64,000 nucleotides of DNA from JTS-RE37 sp963756115 (GTDB taxonomy: Bacteria; Bacteroidota; Bacteroidia; Flavobacteriales; Flavobacteriaceae), in contig CAVWMN010000010.1 in assembly GCA_963756115.1 (NCBI GenBank), positions 186,001 through 250,000 on the forward strand. Reading direction: 5' to 3'. Numbering within the stretch: the first letter of the stretch is position 1; the number at the start of each line of letters is the position of its first letter. The translations under genes and the position numbers were made by a program. Of the stretch, positions 28,195 through 37,477 are shown piece after piece. Under the pieces are notes generated by a model, which saw only the letters and a list, made by a program, of their open reading frames with translations, did not search any database and was not told the origin of the DNA.

Positions 28195-28647
28195 ATGAAA
28201 CTGAGAATAAGTACATTCATATTGTGTTCCCTGATAGGCCTGTTTTTGCCTGCAGGAGCCCTCTATGGCCAGGAAGACCAGCTGATCATTGTGGGAAATG
28301 CTACTTCGGTCCCTTCTGAAATGGATATGAATCAACTCAAATCAATACTCAAAGGGGAAAAGCTCAGGTGGAATGATGGCTCAAGGGTATCGCTGGCACT
28401 GATGAAAACCAGTACCCCGGTTGGTACGGAAACTTGTGAAAAACTATATAATATGACCGCAAATGAACTCAATAAATATTTTTTGGCACTGGTATTCCAG
28501 GGCAAGGTGAAAGCGCCTACTTTTTTTAATTCAACCAATGAGCTGGAGGCGTATGTGGCTGAAACCCCTGGTGCGATAGGTGTAGTAAGACAGCCTGCCG
28601 GAAAGACGCTTAAAGTTATACGTGTTGATGGCAAAACACAGATTTAG
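28195..28647 (+). CDS. Small PstS-like periplasmic protein
   Basis: A 150-aa protein with signal peptide (MKLRISTFILCSLIGLFLPA). The mature part has IIVGNATSVPSEMDMNQLKS, ILKGEKLRWNDGSRV and TPGAIGVVR. This is the pattern of single-lobe PstS-like proteins annotated as phosphate ABC transporter substrate-binding proteins. It covers only about one lobe of a normal binding protein, and no ABC transporter genes follow. It lies between a porin and an adenylate cyclase with a periplasmic domain, so it may bind a ligand for that sensor rather than feed a transporter. That role is inference. Confidence 0.7.
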   Translation: MKLRISTFILCSLIGLFLPAGALYGQEDQLIIVGNATSVPSEMDMNQLKSILKGEKLRWNDGSRVSLALMKTSTPVGTETCEKLYNMTANELNKYFLALVFQGKVKAPTFFNSTNELEAYVAETPGAIGVVRQPAGKTLKVIRVDGKTQI

Positions 28648-28710
28648 GTGGATGCAACTGCACTTCCTTCTTGCTATAATGCCTGGAACTACCTAATAGC
28701 CTAACTATAA

Positions 28711-30117
28711 ATGGTATTATCATTACAGAGTAAAATAATGCTCACGGTACTTTCTGTAGTGCTGATGTTTGCACTGTTCATACTATTTTACTATCCGGCA
28801 AGGCAGGAGCGGTACCTTATCGAAAACTATAACACTGAAATTAAGAACTATGCCAATACAGTAGCCCTTGGGGTGAAGATTGCCCTTACAGAGGAAAACT
28901 TTGAAGGGGTACAAATGGCCCTGAATTTCGTGAGGGATGATAACAGGCTGCAATTTGTCAGTATCATCCAGACAGATACGATCTGGGATCCGGACCATAC
29001 CGATTTTACCGTATCCAAATCCGTATTTAAAACATATCCTGAAAATGTTGAAGTTGACCCTTACCAGGGCTCCAACGAAGATTTTATTATAAAGAGCACC
29101 CCTTTTTCAACCCCCATCATGGTCGGCGAGATCATGCTCAGTTTTTCTACTTCAGAAATAGCCAAAGGGAGGATGCAGATCAGGATAGCATCGGCACTGG
29201 CAAGTTTCATTGTCTTTGTTATCGGACTGGTGATTGGTTACTGGCTTGCCAAGAAGATCTCTGTCCCGGTACTGGCATTACGGGATGCCGCCAACAAAGT
29301 GGGGGAGGGCGACCTTACACAATATGTGGAAAGCCATTCCCGGGATGAGATCGGGGAACTGGGAATTGCCTTCAATAAGATGGTCCGGGATCTCAGCACG
29401 GCACAATCCGAGATCAATAAAAGGACCACAGAACTGACTGCAGAAAAGCAAAAATCTGATGAACTGCTGCTCAATATCCTGCCTATAGAAACAGCGGAGG
29501 AACTTAAAAGGACCGGAAAGGCAAAGGCAAAGCATTACAACTCCGTATCCGTTATCTTTACAGATTTTGTTGATTTTACAGCCCTGTCGCGAAAAATGAG
29601 CGCTAATAAACTGGTAAAGGAATTGCACTATTGCTTCAGCAATTTCGACAAGATCATTTCAAAATATAAAATTGAGAAGATCAAGACCATCGGTGATTCC
29701 TATATGTGTGTGGCGGGTTTACCCATTGCCAACTCCCTGCATCCGTTCCATGCCGTCCAGGCGGCCCTGGAGATCCGTGATTTTATGATCAAGTATAAAT
29801 CGGAAAAAGAAGCTGCAGGCGAGATTGGTTTCGATGTGCGAATCGGGATTCATACCGGCCCGGTGGTAGCCGGAATAGTGGGCGTCAATAAATTTGCCTA
29901 CGATATTTGGGGCAGTACAGTAAATGTCGCATCCCGGTTTGAAACCGCCAGCGAATCCAACAAGATAAACATCTCGGAAACATTATACAGCATTATCAAA
30001 GACCAGTTCGACTGTACCCGGAGGGGCAAAATAGCCATCAAGGGTATCGGTTCCGTGTCCATGTATTTTGTAAACAGCGCTACTGGATCAGATAACCGGG
30101 CGACCGGCACTGGGTAG
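28711..30117 (+). CDS. Membrane-bound HAMP adenylate cyclase (class III)
   Basis: A 468-aa protein: membrane helix at about 7-28, periplasmic domain at about 30-155, second helix at about 158-178, HAMP domain to about 230, a short coiled coil, then a class III cyclase domain from about 275. The catalytic set is complete: metal aspartates Asp285 (FTDFVDFT) and Asp329 (IGDSYM), adenine-selecting Lys325 and Asp398 (YDIWG), Asn405 and Arg409 (NVASR), and Lys444. Lys and Asp at the selector positions predict ATP as substrate and cAMP as product. It is the last gene of the porin / PstS-like operon and probably senses a periplasmic signal. Confidence 0.88.
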   Translation: MVLSLQSKIMLTVLSVVLMFALFILFYYPARQERYLIENYNTEIKNYANTVALGVKIALTEENFEGVQMALNFVRDDNRLQFVSIIQTDTIWDPDHTDFTVSKSVFKTYPENVEVDPYQGSNEDFIIKSTPFSTPIMVGEIMLSFSTSEIAKGRMQIRIASALASFIVFVIGLVIGYWLAKKISVPVLALRDAANKVGEGDLTQYVESHSRDEIGELGIAFNKMVRDLSTAQSEINKRTTELTAEKQKSDELLLNILPIETAEELKRTGKAKAKHYNSVSVIFTDFVDFTALSRKMSANKLVKELHYCFSNFDKIISKYKIEKIKTIGDSYMCVAGLPIANSLHPFHAVQAALEIRDFMIKYKSEKEAAGEIGFDVRIGIHTGPVVAGIVGVNKFAYDIWGSTVNVASRFETASESNKINISETLYSIIKDQFDCTRRGKIAIKGIGSVSMYFVNSATGSDNRATGTG

Positions 30118-30200
30118 GGGAAACCAAAACAAATTCGGATTTCCTAAATACAGACCCCGGTCCGGGATCTATAAAGTGCTGTTTGCTATGCATTCAGGGG

Positions 30201-31625
30201 TCAGCAATCGGTCATATTTACCCCGAGGGCCAATCCCCCTTCGGAGGTTTCTTTATATTTGGAATTCATATCCTTGGCGGTCGCCCACATGGTATCCACC
30301 ACTTTGTCCAGCGGAACTTTTATATTCAAGGGATCCGTATCCATGGCAAGTTCCGCTGCATTGATCGCTTTAATGGCACCCATGGCATTGCGTTCGATAC
30401 AGGGTATTTGCACCAGTCCGCCGATTGGGTCGCACGTCAGGCCGAGGTGGTGTTCCATGGCAATTTCGGCAGCGATCAATACCTGCTCGGGACTTCCACC
30501 CATAAGCTCTGTGAGAGCGGCGGCGGCCATGGCGGAGGAAACCCCTATTTCCGCCTGGCAGCCGCCCATGGCAGCTGAAATGGTAGCTCCTTTTTTAAAA
30601 ATGCTCCCGATCTCCCCGGCAACCAGTAAAAATTTTTTGATGTGTTCAAAGGAAGCATGGTGGTTCTCAATAACAATATAATACATGAGCACGGCAGGGA
30701 TCACCCCCGCACTGCCATTCGTAGGTGCTGTAACAACCCTCCCCAGGGAAGCATTAACTTCATTCACACTCAGGGCAAAACAACTCACCCATTTTAGGAT
30801 CTGTCTGAATTTAACTTCCGTTTTCCGAATGGCCGCAAGCCATTCCGCTTCATTTGCGTATGGCTCGCTGCCAATCAGATTTTTATGCATATCGAATGAA
30901 CGCCTCCTTACATTGAGCCCCCCCGGAAGGTTACCTTCGGTATGGCACCCAGTATACATGCACTCCAGCATAGCCTGCCAAATCCGCTTCAATTCATGGT
31001 CTATTTGTGCATCAGTCCTGAGCGACCGCTCATTCTCCAGGACAATGTCCGAAACCTGCTTCTGCTCCTGCCTGCAGTAGGCGAGGAGCTCAACCCCTTT
31101 TTGGACGGGAAACGGGAAGGTATTAAAAGCTGCTTTTTTGATCCTGGCGTTGGTCCGTTCCTCCCGGACTACAAATCCTCCCCCGATAGAATAATATGTA
31201 GCGCTCGTTTTTTTACCATTGGCAAGGGAAGCGTTAAATGTCATGCCGTTAGCATGGAAAGGGAGGAATTCACGTTTGAAGATGATATCGGTGGCCGGAT
31301 CAAAGGGTATGCTGATTTCGTTTCGCAGTTTCAGGCTTTTATCTGCTTTGATCTTGCTGATGCCTGCAGGGATATCTTCCAACGGTATGTATTCCGGGTC
31401 GGCACCGCTTAGCCCCAGCAGTAATGCCAGGTCTGTTGCATGGCCTTTGCCTGTGAGGGCCAGGGAACCGTAAACGGTCACCTGTACGGCCCGTACCTGG
31501 TTGAGCTTTCCTGCAGTGCTTAATTCGGAACACCATCGTTCCGCAGCCCGCCAGGGGCCCATCGTATGTGAACTGGAGGGGCCTATTCCTATTTTAAGCA
31601 TGTCAAAGACACTGATACATTCCAT
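30201..31625 (-). CDS. sdaA: L-serine ammonia-lyase, iron-sulfur type
   Basis: A 474-aa protein from the ATG at 31625. The frame extends upstream, but MECISVFDMLKIGIGPSSSH is the usual start. It is the single-chain form, with the beta domain (SSSHTMGPW) first and the alpha domain after. The cysteines for the 4Fe-4S cluster lie in the MGGCQAEIG, LTCDPIGG and IPCIERNA segments. The catalytic-type motif APTNGSAGVIPAVL is also present. It deaminates L-serine to pyruvate and ammonia in the cytoplasm. It is convergent with the cyclase gene and divergent from dnaK. Confidence 0.95.
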   Translation of the reverse strand: MECISVFDMLKIGIGPSSSHTMGPWRAAERWCSELSTAGKLNQVRAVQVTVYGSLALTGKGHATDLALLLGLSGADPEYIPLEDIPAGISKIKADKSLKLRNEISIPFDPATDIIFKREFLPFHANGMTFNASLANGKKTSATYYSIGGGFVVREERTNARIKKAAFNTFPFPVQKGVELLAYCRQEQKQVSDIVLENERSLRTDAQIDHELKRIWQAMLECMYTGCHTEGNLPGGLNVRRRSFDMHKNLIGSEPYANEAEWLAAIRKTEVKFRQILKWVSCFALSVNEVNASLGRVVTAPTNGSAGVIPAVLMYYIVIENHHASFEHIKKFLLVAGEIGSIFKKGATISAAMGGCQAEIGVSSAMAAAALTELMGGSPEQVLIAAEIAMEHHLGLTCDPIGGLVQIPCIERNAMGAIKAINAAELAMDTDPLNIKVPLDKVVDTMWATAKDMNSKYKETSEGGLALGVNMTDC

Positions 31626-31848
31626 AAGCTGATTATTCGGTATAAATATACTTGATATCCCGGTTTTTCTTTGGCATTCATGTATCCAAATAACGGGGGC
31701 AACAGGGGCAGCTGCCAAAATTCATTCGCTCAGCACGCTGTCCGGGGAGGCCATGAATGACATCCTGTCAGTTTTGGAGCGTTGGCATGTTGTTTGACAT
31801 TTAAAAAACGATTATAAAAAGGAATGCACTAATTATAAAATATAAAAG

Positions 31849-33765
31849 ATGAGCAAAATTATTGGAATAGATTTAGGTACCACCAACTCCTGCGTCTCGG
31901 TAATGGAAGGTAATGAGCCTGTTGTAATCCCCAACGCTGAGGGAAAACGCACCACACCGTCGGTGATTGCATTTGTTGAAGGTGGCGAGATTAAGGTGGG
32001 AGACCCTGCCAAAAGGCAGGCGGTGACCAACCCGCATAAGACGATATACTCCATCAAACGATTTATGGGCAACAAATATTCCGAATCAAAAAAGGAAGCG
32101 GAACGGGTGCCTTATAAGGTTGTAAAAGGAGACAATGATACCCCAAGGGTGGATATTGACGGACGTTTATATACCCCACAGGAACTTTCGGCAATGATCC
32201 TTCAGAAAATGAAAAAAACGGCAGAAGACTATTTGGGTCAGACCGTAACACGGGCCGTTATTACAGTTCCTGCCTATTTTAATGATGCACAGCGGCAGGC
32301 TACAAAAGAGGCCGGGGAAATAGCCGGATTAAAAGTGGAGCGTATCATCAATGAGCCAACGGCCGCATCTTTAGCTTACGGACTTGATAAAAAGCACAAA
32401 GACCAGAAAATCGTAGTTTTTGATTTCGGGGGCGGAACACATGATGTCTCTATCCTGGAATTAGGCGATGGGGTTTTTGAAGTATTATCTACAGATGGGG
32501 ACACCCACCTCGGAGGTGATGATGTGGATCAGAAAATAATCGATTGGCTGGCAGAGGAATTCAAGAAAGAGGAAGGGATTGACCTTCGTCAGGATCCTAT
32601 GGCATTGCAGCGTTTGCGGGAAGCAGCTGAAAAAGCGAAAATAGAATTGTCATCTGCAGCCCAGACAGAAATCAACCTGCCTTATGTTACTGCTACGGCT
32701 TCCGGTCCGAAACACCTTGTGCGCAGTTTATCGCGTTCCAAATTTGAACAGTTGATTGCCGATTTGGTCAAAAGGACCATCGAGCCCTGCGAAACTGCAT
32801 TGAAGGCTGCCGGCTTGTCCAAAAGTGACATAGATGAAATCATTCTCGTTGGAGGGTCTACAAGGATCCCAGCGGTACAGGAAGCGGTGGAGAAATTCTT
32901 CGGGAAAAAGCCATCCAAGGGTGTCAACCCGGATGAAGTCGTTGCCGTAGGTGCCGCGATCCAGGGAGGTGTTCTTACAGGTGATGTCAAGGATGTATTG
33001 TTACTGGATGTTACACCGCTGTCCCTGGGTATTGAAACCATGGGAGGTGTCCTGACTAAACTGATCGATGCGAATACGACCATCCCAACCAAAAAGTCAC
33101 AGGTATTCTCCACAGCTGCGGACAATCAGCCTTCGGTTGAAATCCATGTTTTGCAGGGAGAAAGGGCAATGGCCTCGGATAATAAGACGATTGGCCGATT
33201 CCACCTGGACGGTATACCCCCCGCGCCAAGAGGAACACCCCAGATAGAAGTTACATTCGATATTGATGCGAACGGAATTATAAAGGTTTCCGCTACCGAT
33301 AAGGCAACCAACAAATCCCAGGATATCAGGATCGAAGCTTCATCCGGACTTACTGAAGAGGAGATCAAGAAAATGAAGGCCGATGCCGAAGCCAACGCCG
33401 AAGCTGATAAAAAAGCCAAAGAAAAGGCCGACAAATTGAATGAGGCTGACAGTATGATCTTCCAGACAGAAAAACAATTGAAGGAGTTTGGGGATAAACT
33501 TTCTGAGGATAAGAAAAAGCCGGTTGAAGAAACATTGGCAGAACTCAAAAAAGCCTATGAAACCAAGGATGTTGCTGTAATCACCCCAGCCCTGGAGAAA
33601 ATGAATGAGGCCTGGAAGGCAGCATCTGAAGAGATGTACAAAGCGCAGGCTGCCGGGCAGCAAGGAGGCGGTGATCCTTCATCAAATGGTGAAGATACGG
33701 CGTCTGCCGAGGGTGCAAAAGAAGGCGATAATGTGGAAGATGTGGATTTTGAGGAAGTGAAATAA
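31849..33765 (+). CDS. dnaK: Chaperone protein DnaK (Hsp70)
   Basis: A 638-aa protein of full length: the ATPase domain starts IGIDLGTTNSCVSVMEG and contains FDFGGGTHDVSILELGDG. The linker is DVLLLDVTPLSLGIE, followed by the peptide-binding domain, the helical lid and the conserved tail DVDFEEVK. It is the main cytoplasmic ATP-dependent chaperone. dnaJ and grpE are not adjacent, which is usual in this phylum. The upstream 220 bases show neither a CIRCE repeat nor a clear TAnnTTTG box, so its heat-shock control is not visible. A strong terminator follows. Confidence 0.98.
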   Translation: MSKIIGIDLGTTNSCVSVMEGNEPVVIPNAEGKRTTPSVIAFVEGGEIKVGDPAKRQAVTNPHKTIYSIKRFMGNKYSESKKEAERVPYKVVKGDNDTPRVDIDGRLYTPQELSAMILQKMKKTAEDYLGQTVTRAVITVPAYFNDAQRQATKEAGEIAGLKVERIINEPTAASLAYGLDKKHKDQKIVVFDFGGGTHDVSILELGDGVFEVLSTDGDTHLGGDDVDQKIIDWLAEEFKKEEGIDLRQDPMALQRLREAAEKAKIELSSAAQTEINLPYVTATASGPKHLVRSLSRSKFEQLIADLVKRTIEPCETALKAAGLSKSDIDEIILVGGSTRIPAVQEAVEKFFGKKPSKGVNPDEVVAVGAAIQGGVLTGDVKDVLLLDVTPLSLGIETMGGVLTKLIDANTTIPTKKSQVFSTAADNQPSVEIHVLQGERAMASDNKTIGRFHLDGIPPAPRGTPQIEVTFDIDANGIIKVSATDKATNKSQDIRIEASSGLTEEEIKKMKADAEANAEADKKAKEKADKLNEADSMIFQTEKQLKEFGDKLSEDKKKPVEETLAELKKAYETKDVAVITPALEKMNEAWKAASEEMYKAQAAGQQGGGDPSSNGEDTASAEGAKEGDNVEDVDFEEVK

Positions 33766-33797
33766 TGTACAGACCTGTATAGGTATGTGATAAAGAA

Positions 33798-33826
33798 GGG
33801 GCGGTAAATGACCGCCCCTTTTTATT
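33798..33826 (+). terminator. Rho-independent terminator of dnaK
   Basis: A perfect 8-bp stem (GGGGCGGT at 33798-33805 with ACCGCCCC at 33811-33818), a 5-base loop and a T-run TTTTTATTT directly after. It begins 33 bases past the dnaK stop. Confidence 0.92.
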
Positions 33827-33875
33827 TGGCCGGCGTTTTATTTTCATTTGCCGTATTATCCTGTAATTTTGCTGC

Positions 33876-34817
33876 ATGGTAAAAAACTACTCCCGAATGT
33901 TATTTTTTGTCCTGATAGGTACCGGAAACATGCTGTTGGGCACGCCCTTACTTGCACAGGAACCCCAATTTTTTACACGGGGGGATTTCGACCTCCATGG
34001 GAAGGTTAAATCCTGTATGGTCATTACGGATTATGGAAAGGAGGAGTTCGAATTTGACAGATCCGGACTGTTAACCCGCTCAGTAACACGCTATAACGAT
34101 AAGGATTACGACATTACCTATTACAAATACCAAAATGGCGTAATTACGGAAAGGAGGGACGAATCGTACCGTGATGGGCAATTCGATAAAGCGACCTCCA
34201 TTGCACACTTCTATACACTGGACACGGTGCCGCGCAAAAGGATAACGGAAAAGATTCTTTCCTATAACCAGGAGTTCTTGGATAAATATGAATATGTGTA
34301 TGATACAGAGGGCAACCTTGTGAAAATGATTCGCTCCAACAATGATGGCCTTGATGAAACCATCATTCGGCATACCGCCTATAAAGGAGAAACCACCACC
34401 TCCTACCTGCTCAATGGGGTTATTCAGAAATCAATCCGTTCCTCCAAAACCAACAGCACGGATGGAACCGAATACACCGCGGAACTAACCAAGGAATTCC
34501 TGGACGGACTGCCCATCAGAGCCGTTGAAAAACATTACGATACGGACGGGAAAGTCCTCCGTGAAATTATTTTCGAATACAATTCCTTAACCAAGTCCTT
34601 TGCCCCGATCACAGAGAAGCATTGTGAATATGATACGAATGGGATGTTGGCAGCCGTTGTTACCAAAACAGGGGTATCGGAAGAACGAAAAGAATATATT
34701 TACCAGTTTGACAATGCTGAAAAGGGGAACTGGGTCAAAAAGATCATCACCCCGGACAATGCCTATACCACCCGCAGAATAGAGTACTACCCGGATGCGT
34801 CAGGAGTGGAGGAATAA
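33876..34817 (+). CDS. Secreted protein with YD-like repeats, unknown function
   Basis: A 313-aa protein with a signal peptide ending near LLAQ (residue 28). The rest consists of short strand-turn repeats of the form 'YxYDxxGNLVxxxR', for example YEYVYDTEGNLVKMIR and HCEYDTNGMLAAVV, reminiscent of YD/RHS-type repeats but irregular. No toxin tip or catalytic motif is seen. Proteins of this kind are widespread in Flavobacteriia without an assigned role. It is convergent with the next gene (23 bases between stops). Confidence 0.6.
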   Translation: MVKNYSRMLFFVLIGTGNMLLGTPLLAQEPQFFTRGDFDLHGKVKSCMVITDYGKEEFEFDRSGLLTRSVTRYNDKDYDITYYKYQNGVITERRDESYRDGQFDKATSIAHFYTLDTVPRKRITEKILSYNQEFLDKYEYVYDTEGNLVKMIRSNNDGLDETIIRHTAYKGETTTSYLLNGVIQKSIRSSKTNSTDGTEYTAELTKEFLDGLPIRAVEKHYDTDGKVLREIIFEYNSLTKSFAPITEKHCEYDTNGMLAAVVTKTGVSEERKEYIYQFDNAEKGNWVKKIITPDNAYTTRRIEYYPDASGVEE

Positions 34818-34840
34818 AAGGGCGATAATTATCCCGGGTC

Positions 34841-35557
34841 TTATTCTTCCTGTTCCCGGTTAGCCGAACATTCCATAAATACCTCCAAAGCTCTTTTTTG
34901 GATACGTATGAATTGCTCTTTGTAATAGGATCTCGTGTTTTCCAGCGATTCCGAATTCAAGGCAGACTCGCTTCTTTTTTCCATATCATTCAACAGGGAT
35001 GGCAAAGTGTAACATCCTGTCAGTTCAGCAAGTTCCCGCCATTTTTGAATAAATTCCACCTGTGTTATCTCGGAAATGCGCTTCAGTTGCAACTGGGCAT
35101 CGAATTCTTCCGGGTCCTTCAGTTTTTCAACTGCCGTCCCCATATCTTCAGCGGTGGCAACAGCATCATCCCCGGGTAATGCTTCGGGGACGTAATCCCC
35201 CCGGGAACAGGCATCAAGCGCCGATAACAGATTCTGCGCATCCGCAACTGCTTTTTTGGAATAATATCGGCCCATATCCCAGTCTTTCGGATCCAGGGCA
35301 TTGTTCAGATCCTCGATCCCGTCCAGAATGGCGTCCAGAGAGCCATCACAGCCACAGGCTTCTACCAGTTTCCGGGTCTTTTCAAAGGCATCAAGTGCCC
35401 TGCCGGCATAATACTGCTGATGGTCAAAATTATTGGAGTCGAGGGATCGTTTTGCATGTGAAAGGCTATAACTGGCAGAGGCATACGCATTGGTGCAGTC
35501 TGCCCCCATGATGGAAGTCACAGTCATGAATGCTATAAGCAATAGGATATTCTTCAT
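34841..35557 (-). CDS. Secreted alpha-helical protein, unknown function
   Basis: A 238-aa protein with a signal peptide (MKNILLLIAFMTVTSIMGA). The mature protein is mostly helical and contains two similar segments, YSLSHAKRSLDSNNFDHQQY and NALDPKDWDMGRYYSKKAVA. Both end in an aromatic-rich turn and may be an internal repeat. Several cysteines (CGCDG, ACSRG, TGCYT, MECSA) are compatible with disulfides outside the cytoplasm. I do not recognise the family. Confidence 0.55.
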   Translation of the reverse strand: MKNILLLIAFMTVTSIMGADCTNAYASASYSLSHAKRSLDSNNFDHQQYYAGRALDAFEKTRKLVEACGCDGSLDAILDGIEDLNNALDPKDWDMGRYYSKKAVADAQNLLSALDACSRGDYVPEALPGDDAVATAEDMGTAVEKLKDPEEFDAQLQLKRISEITQVEFIQKWRELAELTGCYTLPSLLNDMEKRSESALNSESLENTRSYYKEQFIRIQKRALEVFMECSANREQEE

Positions 35558-35735
35558 ATGATTTTGTAGTAAAGATGTAATTTCCTAAACAAGTGGGCAA
35601 GATTACGAATACTGCCAACACCGCCAATTTATTGTTGTGAACGACTTTAATTCTGTGGTATGAAATGGTTGTTTATGGATCACCCGGCGGGACCCTGACC
35701 AGCGTTTTCGATTTCAGGATCTGTAAGGTATAACC

Positions 35736-36125
35736 TTACCGGGATTGTAATAAGTCCCAAAAGTTGCCGTAAAGGTCTTTGAACACGGCCACCGTCCCAT
35801 AGGGTTCTTCCCGGGGGGGCTGGGTGAATAGTACCCCTTTGCTGTTCATATCGTTATAAGATTTCCAAAAATCAGTCGAATACAGAAAAAAAGCGACTCT
35901 TCCACCCGTCTGGTCCCCAATGCGCATTTGCTGCGAAGGGCCTTCCGCCTTCGCCAATAAAAGCGACGTTCCATTCCCTGAGCCAGGAGCCACCCTAACC
36001 CAACGCCGGGAACCTTCAAGCCGGGTGTCTTCGAGCAACCTGAAGTTCAGTTTGCGCGTGTAATAGGCGATGGCCTTGTCATAGTCGTCTACCAATAGGG
36101 TAACATGGGCAAGGGATTGTTTCAT
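35736..36125 (-). CDS. VOC family protein (glyoxalase/bleomycin resistance fold)
   Basis: A 129-aa protein from the ATG at 36125. This start overlaps the stop of the upstream acetyltransferase by 4 bases (ATGA) and gives the typical beginning MKQSLAHVTLLVDDYDKAIA. Later motifs are YYTRKLNFRLLED and the final strand VAVFKDLYGNFWDLLQ, which carries the usual metal-ligand position at its end. The early histidine and late polar residues fit a VOC metal centre, but the residues needed for glyoxalase I cannot be confirmed. It is the last gene of a three-gene operon. Confidence 0.8.
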   Translation of the reverse strand: MKQSLAHVTLLVDDYDKAIAYYTRKLNFRLLEDTRLEGSRRWVRVAPGSGNGTSLLLAKAEGPSQQMRIGDQTGGRVAFFLYSTDFWKSYNDMNSKGVLFTQPPREEPYGTVAVFKDLYGNFWDLLQSR

Positions 36126-36700
36126 AGTAAGTCGCTGAATTTTGCTTTCCGAGTAACCAGCCACTCTTCTTTTAATATCCCGTAACAGCAGGTATTCCTT
36201 TTAAATCCGTCCGGGAGGTAAACATTTCGGCGAAGGATCCCTTCCAACCTGGCGTCTAGTTTTTCCACGGCTTTACGGGAACGGATGTTCCTTTCATCTA
36301 TCCTGAATTCCACCTTTTCATAACCCATTCCATAGAAGGCATTGTCGAGCATAAGTACTTTTACCATAGTATTGAGGCCGGTTCCCTGGAATGCCCTGCC
36401 AATCCAGGTGGCGCCTATATGCAGTACCTTATTGGGCCGGTCAATTAACATATACCGTGTACTGCCGGCATATTTCCGGGTTCGTTTATCAAAGATGATA
36501 AAGGGAATAGACGTATCCTTTACCCATTCCTGCAATGCTTTCTCAACATACTTGAGCAGGGCCTCGGGGGTAGCAATCGCTGAAGGGGAAAATTCGACCA
36601 GTTTCGGTTCAGAGGCTATAGAAACCAGCAGGGAATAGTTTTCCAGGGTCAGGGGAGACAGCCGGACATGCTCATTCTCAAGTGTAGGACTTTCAGGCAT
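36122..36700 (-). CDS. GNAT family N-acetyltransferase (RimJ/RimL-like)
   Basis: A 192-aa protein with the RimJ/RimL plan: ENEHVRLSPLTLENYSLL at the start, AGSTRYMLID, then HIGATWIGRAFQGTGLNT (the acetyl-CoA-binding region) and VEFRIDERNIRSRKAVEKLD. It transfers an acetyl group from acetyl-CoA to an amine. The target is unknown. Its start overlaps the stop of the esterase gene by one base, and its stop overlaps the VOC start by four, so the three genes are a coupled operon. Confidence 0.85.
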   Translation of the reverse strand: MPESPTLENEHVRLSPLTLENYSLLVSIASEPKLVEFSPSAIATPEALLKYVEKALQEWVKDTSIPFIIFDKRTRKYAGSTRYMLIDRPNKVLHIGATWIGRAFQGTGLNTMVKVLMLDNAFYGMGYEKVEFRIDERNIRSRKAVEKLDARLEGILRRNVYLPDGFKRNTCCYGILKEEWLVTRKAKFSDLL

Positions 36701-37368
36701 CAGATCAGGGAGTTAATTATGTTTTTATTGAGCGAATGACCACCTTTGATAATAAGATGCTCCACCTTGCCGTTAAAGAGCCGTTCCAATTTATCCTTTT
36801 CATTTTCCCGCCTGGCCCCGTTTATGAATTCATCCTGATCCCCTACTACAAAACGGATGGTTGTTTCCGGATTAAGGTATGAGAAATCTGATGGGGTTAA
36901 TTCGTCCGGAACCGTCCCCGCATATAAGATCAATCCCTTGCAGGAAATTCTCCTGCTTGCCATCCACCGGGTTGCGATTGATACGCCCTGGGAGTATGCG
37001 AAAAACATCAGATTATAAGTGGCAGGGAGTGATTCAGCTTGAAAAACTGCATCCAGATAGGTCAGGTTGTTCTCAATTTCCATGGGGATATCCTCTCGGG
37101 TAAGCCAGCTCGCACCTACCTGGGTATAGGAATTGTTCAGGTAGTATTTTGAAGGGGCCTGGGGAGCGATCACATAATTCTCATCTGCAGCCAGCCCGCT
37201 GAAACAGCGCAGGAAATTCCGGCTTAACTGGCCCATTCCATGGAAAGCGATCCAGACATTCCGGGTGGTATCGGTTAACGTATTCAACGTGGAATAAGTT
37301 TTGGAATTCCGGAAGCTTACCTGTCTTTGCAGCAGCGGCCCCGGTATTGATTTCGATTGGTTCGGCAT
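36700..37368 (-). CDS. Alpha/beta hydrolase (phospholipase/carboxylesterase-like)
   Basis: A 222-aa protein with the alpha/beta-hydrolase sequence order: WIAFHGMGQLSRNF (oxyanion region), FAYSQGVSIATRW (nucleophile elbow, here AYSQG rather than GxSxG), FVVGDQDEF (acid) and IIKGGHSLN (histidine). All three triad residues are thus visible. It has no signal peptide and should be cytoplasmic. The substrate is unknown. It is first of the three-gene overlapping operon, downstream of a terminator that serves the gene in front. Confidence 0.8.
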   Translation of the reverse strand: MPNQSKSIPGPLLQRQVSFRNSKTYSTLNTLTDTTRNVWIAFHGMGQLSRNFLRCFSGLAADENYVIAPQAPSKYYLNNSYTQVGASWLTREDIPMEIENNLTYLDAVFQAESLPATYNLMFFAYSQGVSIATRWMASRRISCKGLILYAGTVPDELTPSDFSYLNPETTIRFVVGDQDEFINGARRENEKDKLERLFNGKVEHLIIKGGHSLNKNIINSLI

Positions 37369-37413
37369 AACTCAAATATAATACGGAATGTTTTACACCT
37401 GTCCTGCGGGAAT

Positions 37414-37447
37414 AAAAAAAAGCGGTTGATGGCAACCGCTTTTTTTT
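37414..37447 (-). terminator. Terminator of the 37478-37996 gene
   Basis: A 7-bp stem (AGCGGTT at 37421-37427 with AACCGCT at 37434-37440), extended by the flanking A-run and T-run (37414-37420 and 37441-37448), so it can work in both directions. On the minus strand it follows the upstream gene and insulates the esterase operon. Confidence 0.85.
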
Positions 37448-37477
37448 TAGTGAATTTAATAGTCCCTTCTGCCCGCA

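Noticed and set aside
25835..30117. Calling the block a complete Pycsar defence system
   Set aside because: The cyclase has adenylate-cyclase selector residues and a sensory membrane architecture, unlike the soluble pyrimidine cyclases of Pycsar, and no phage-defence genes are nearby.
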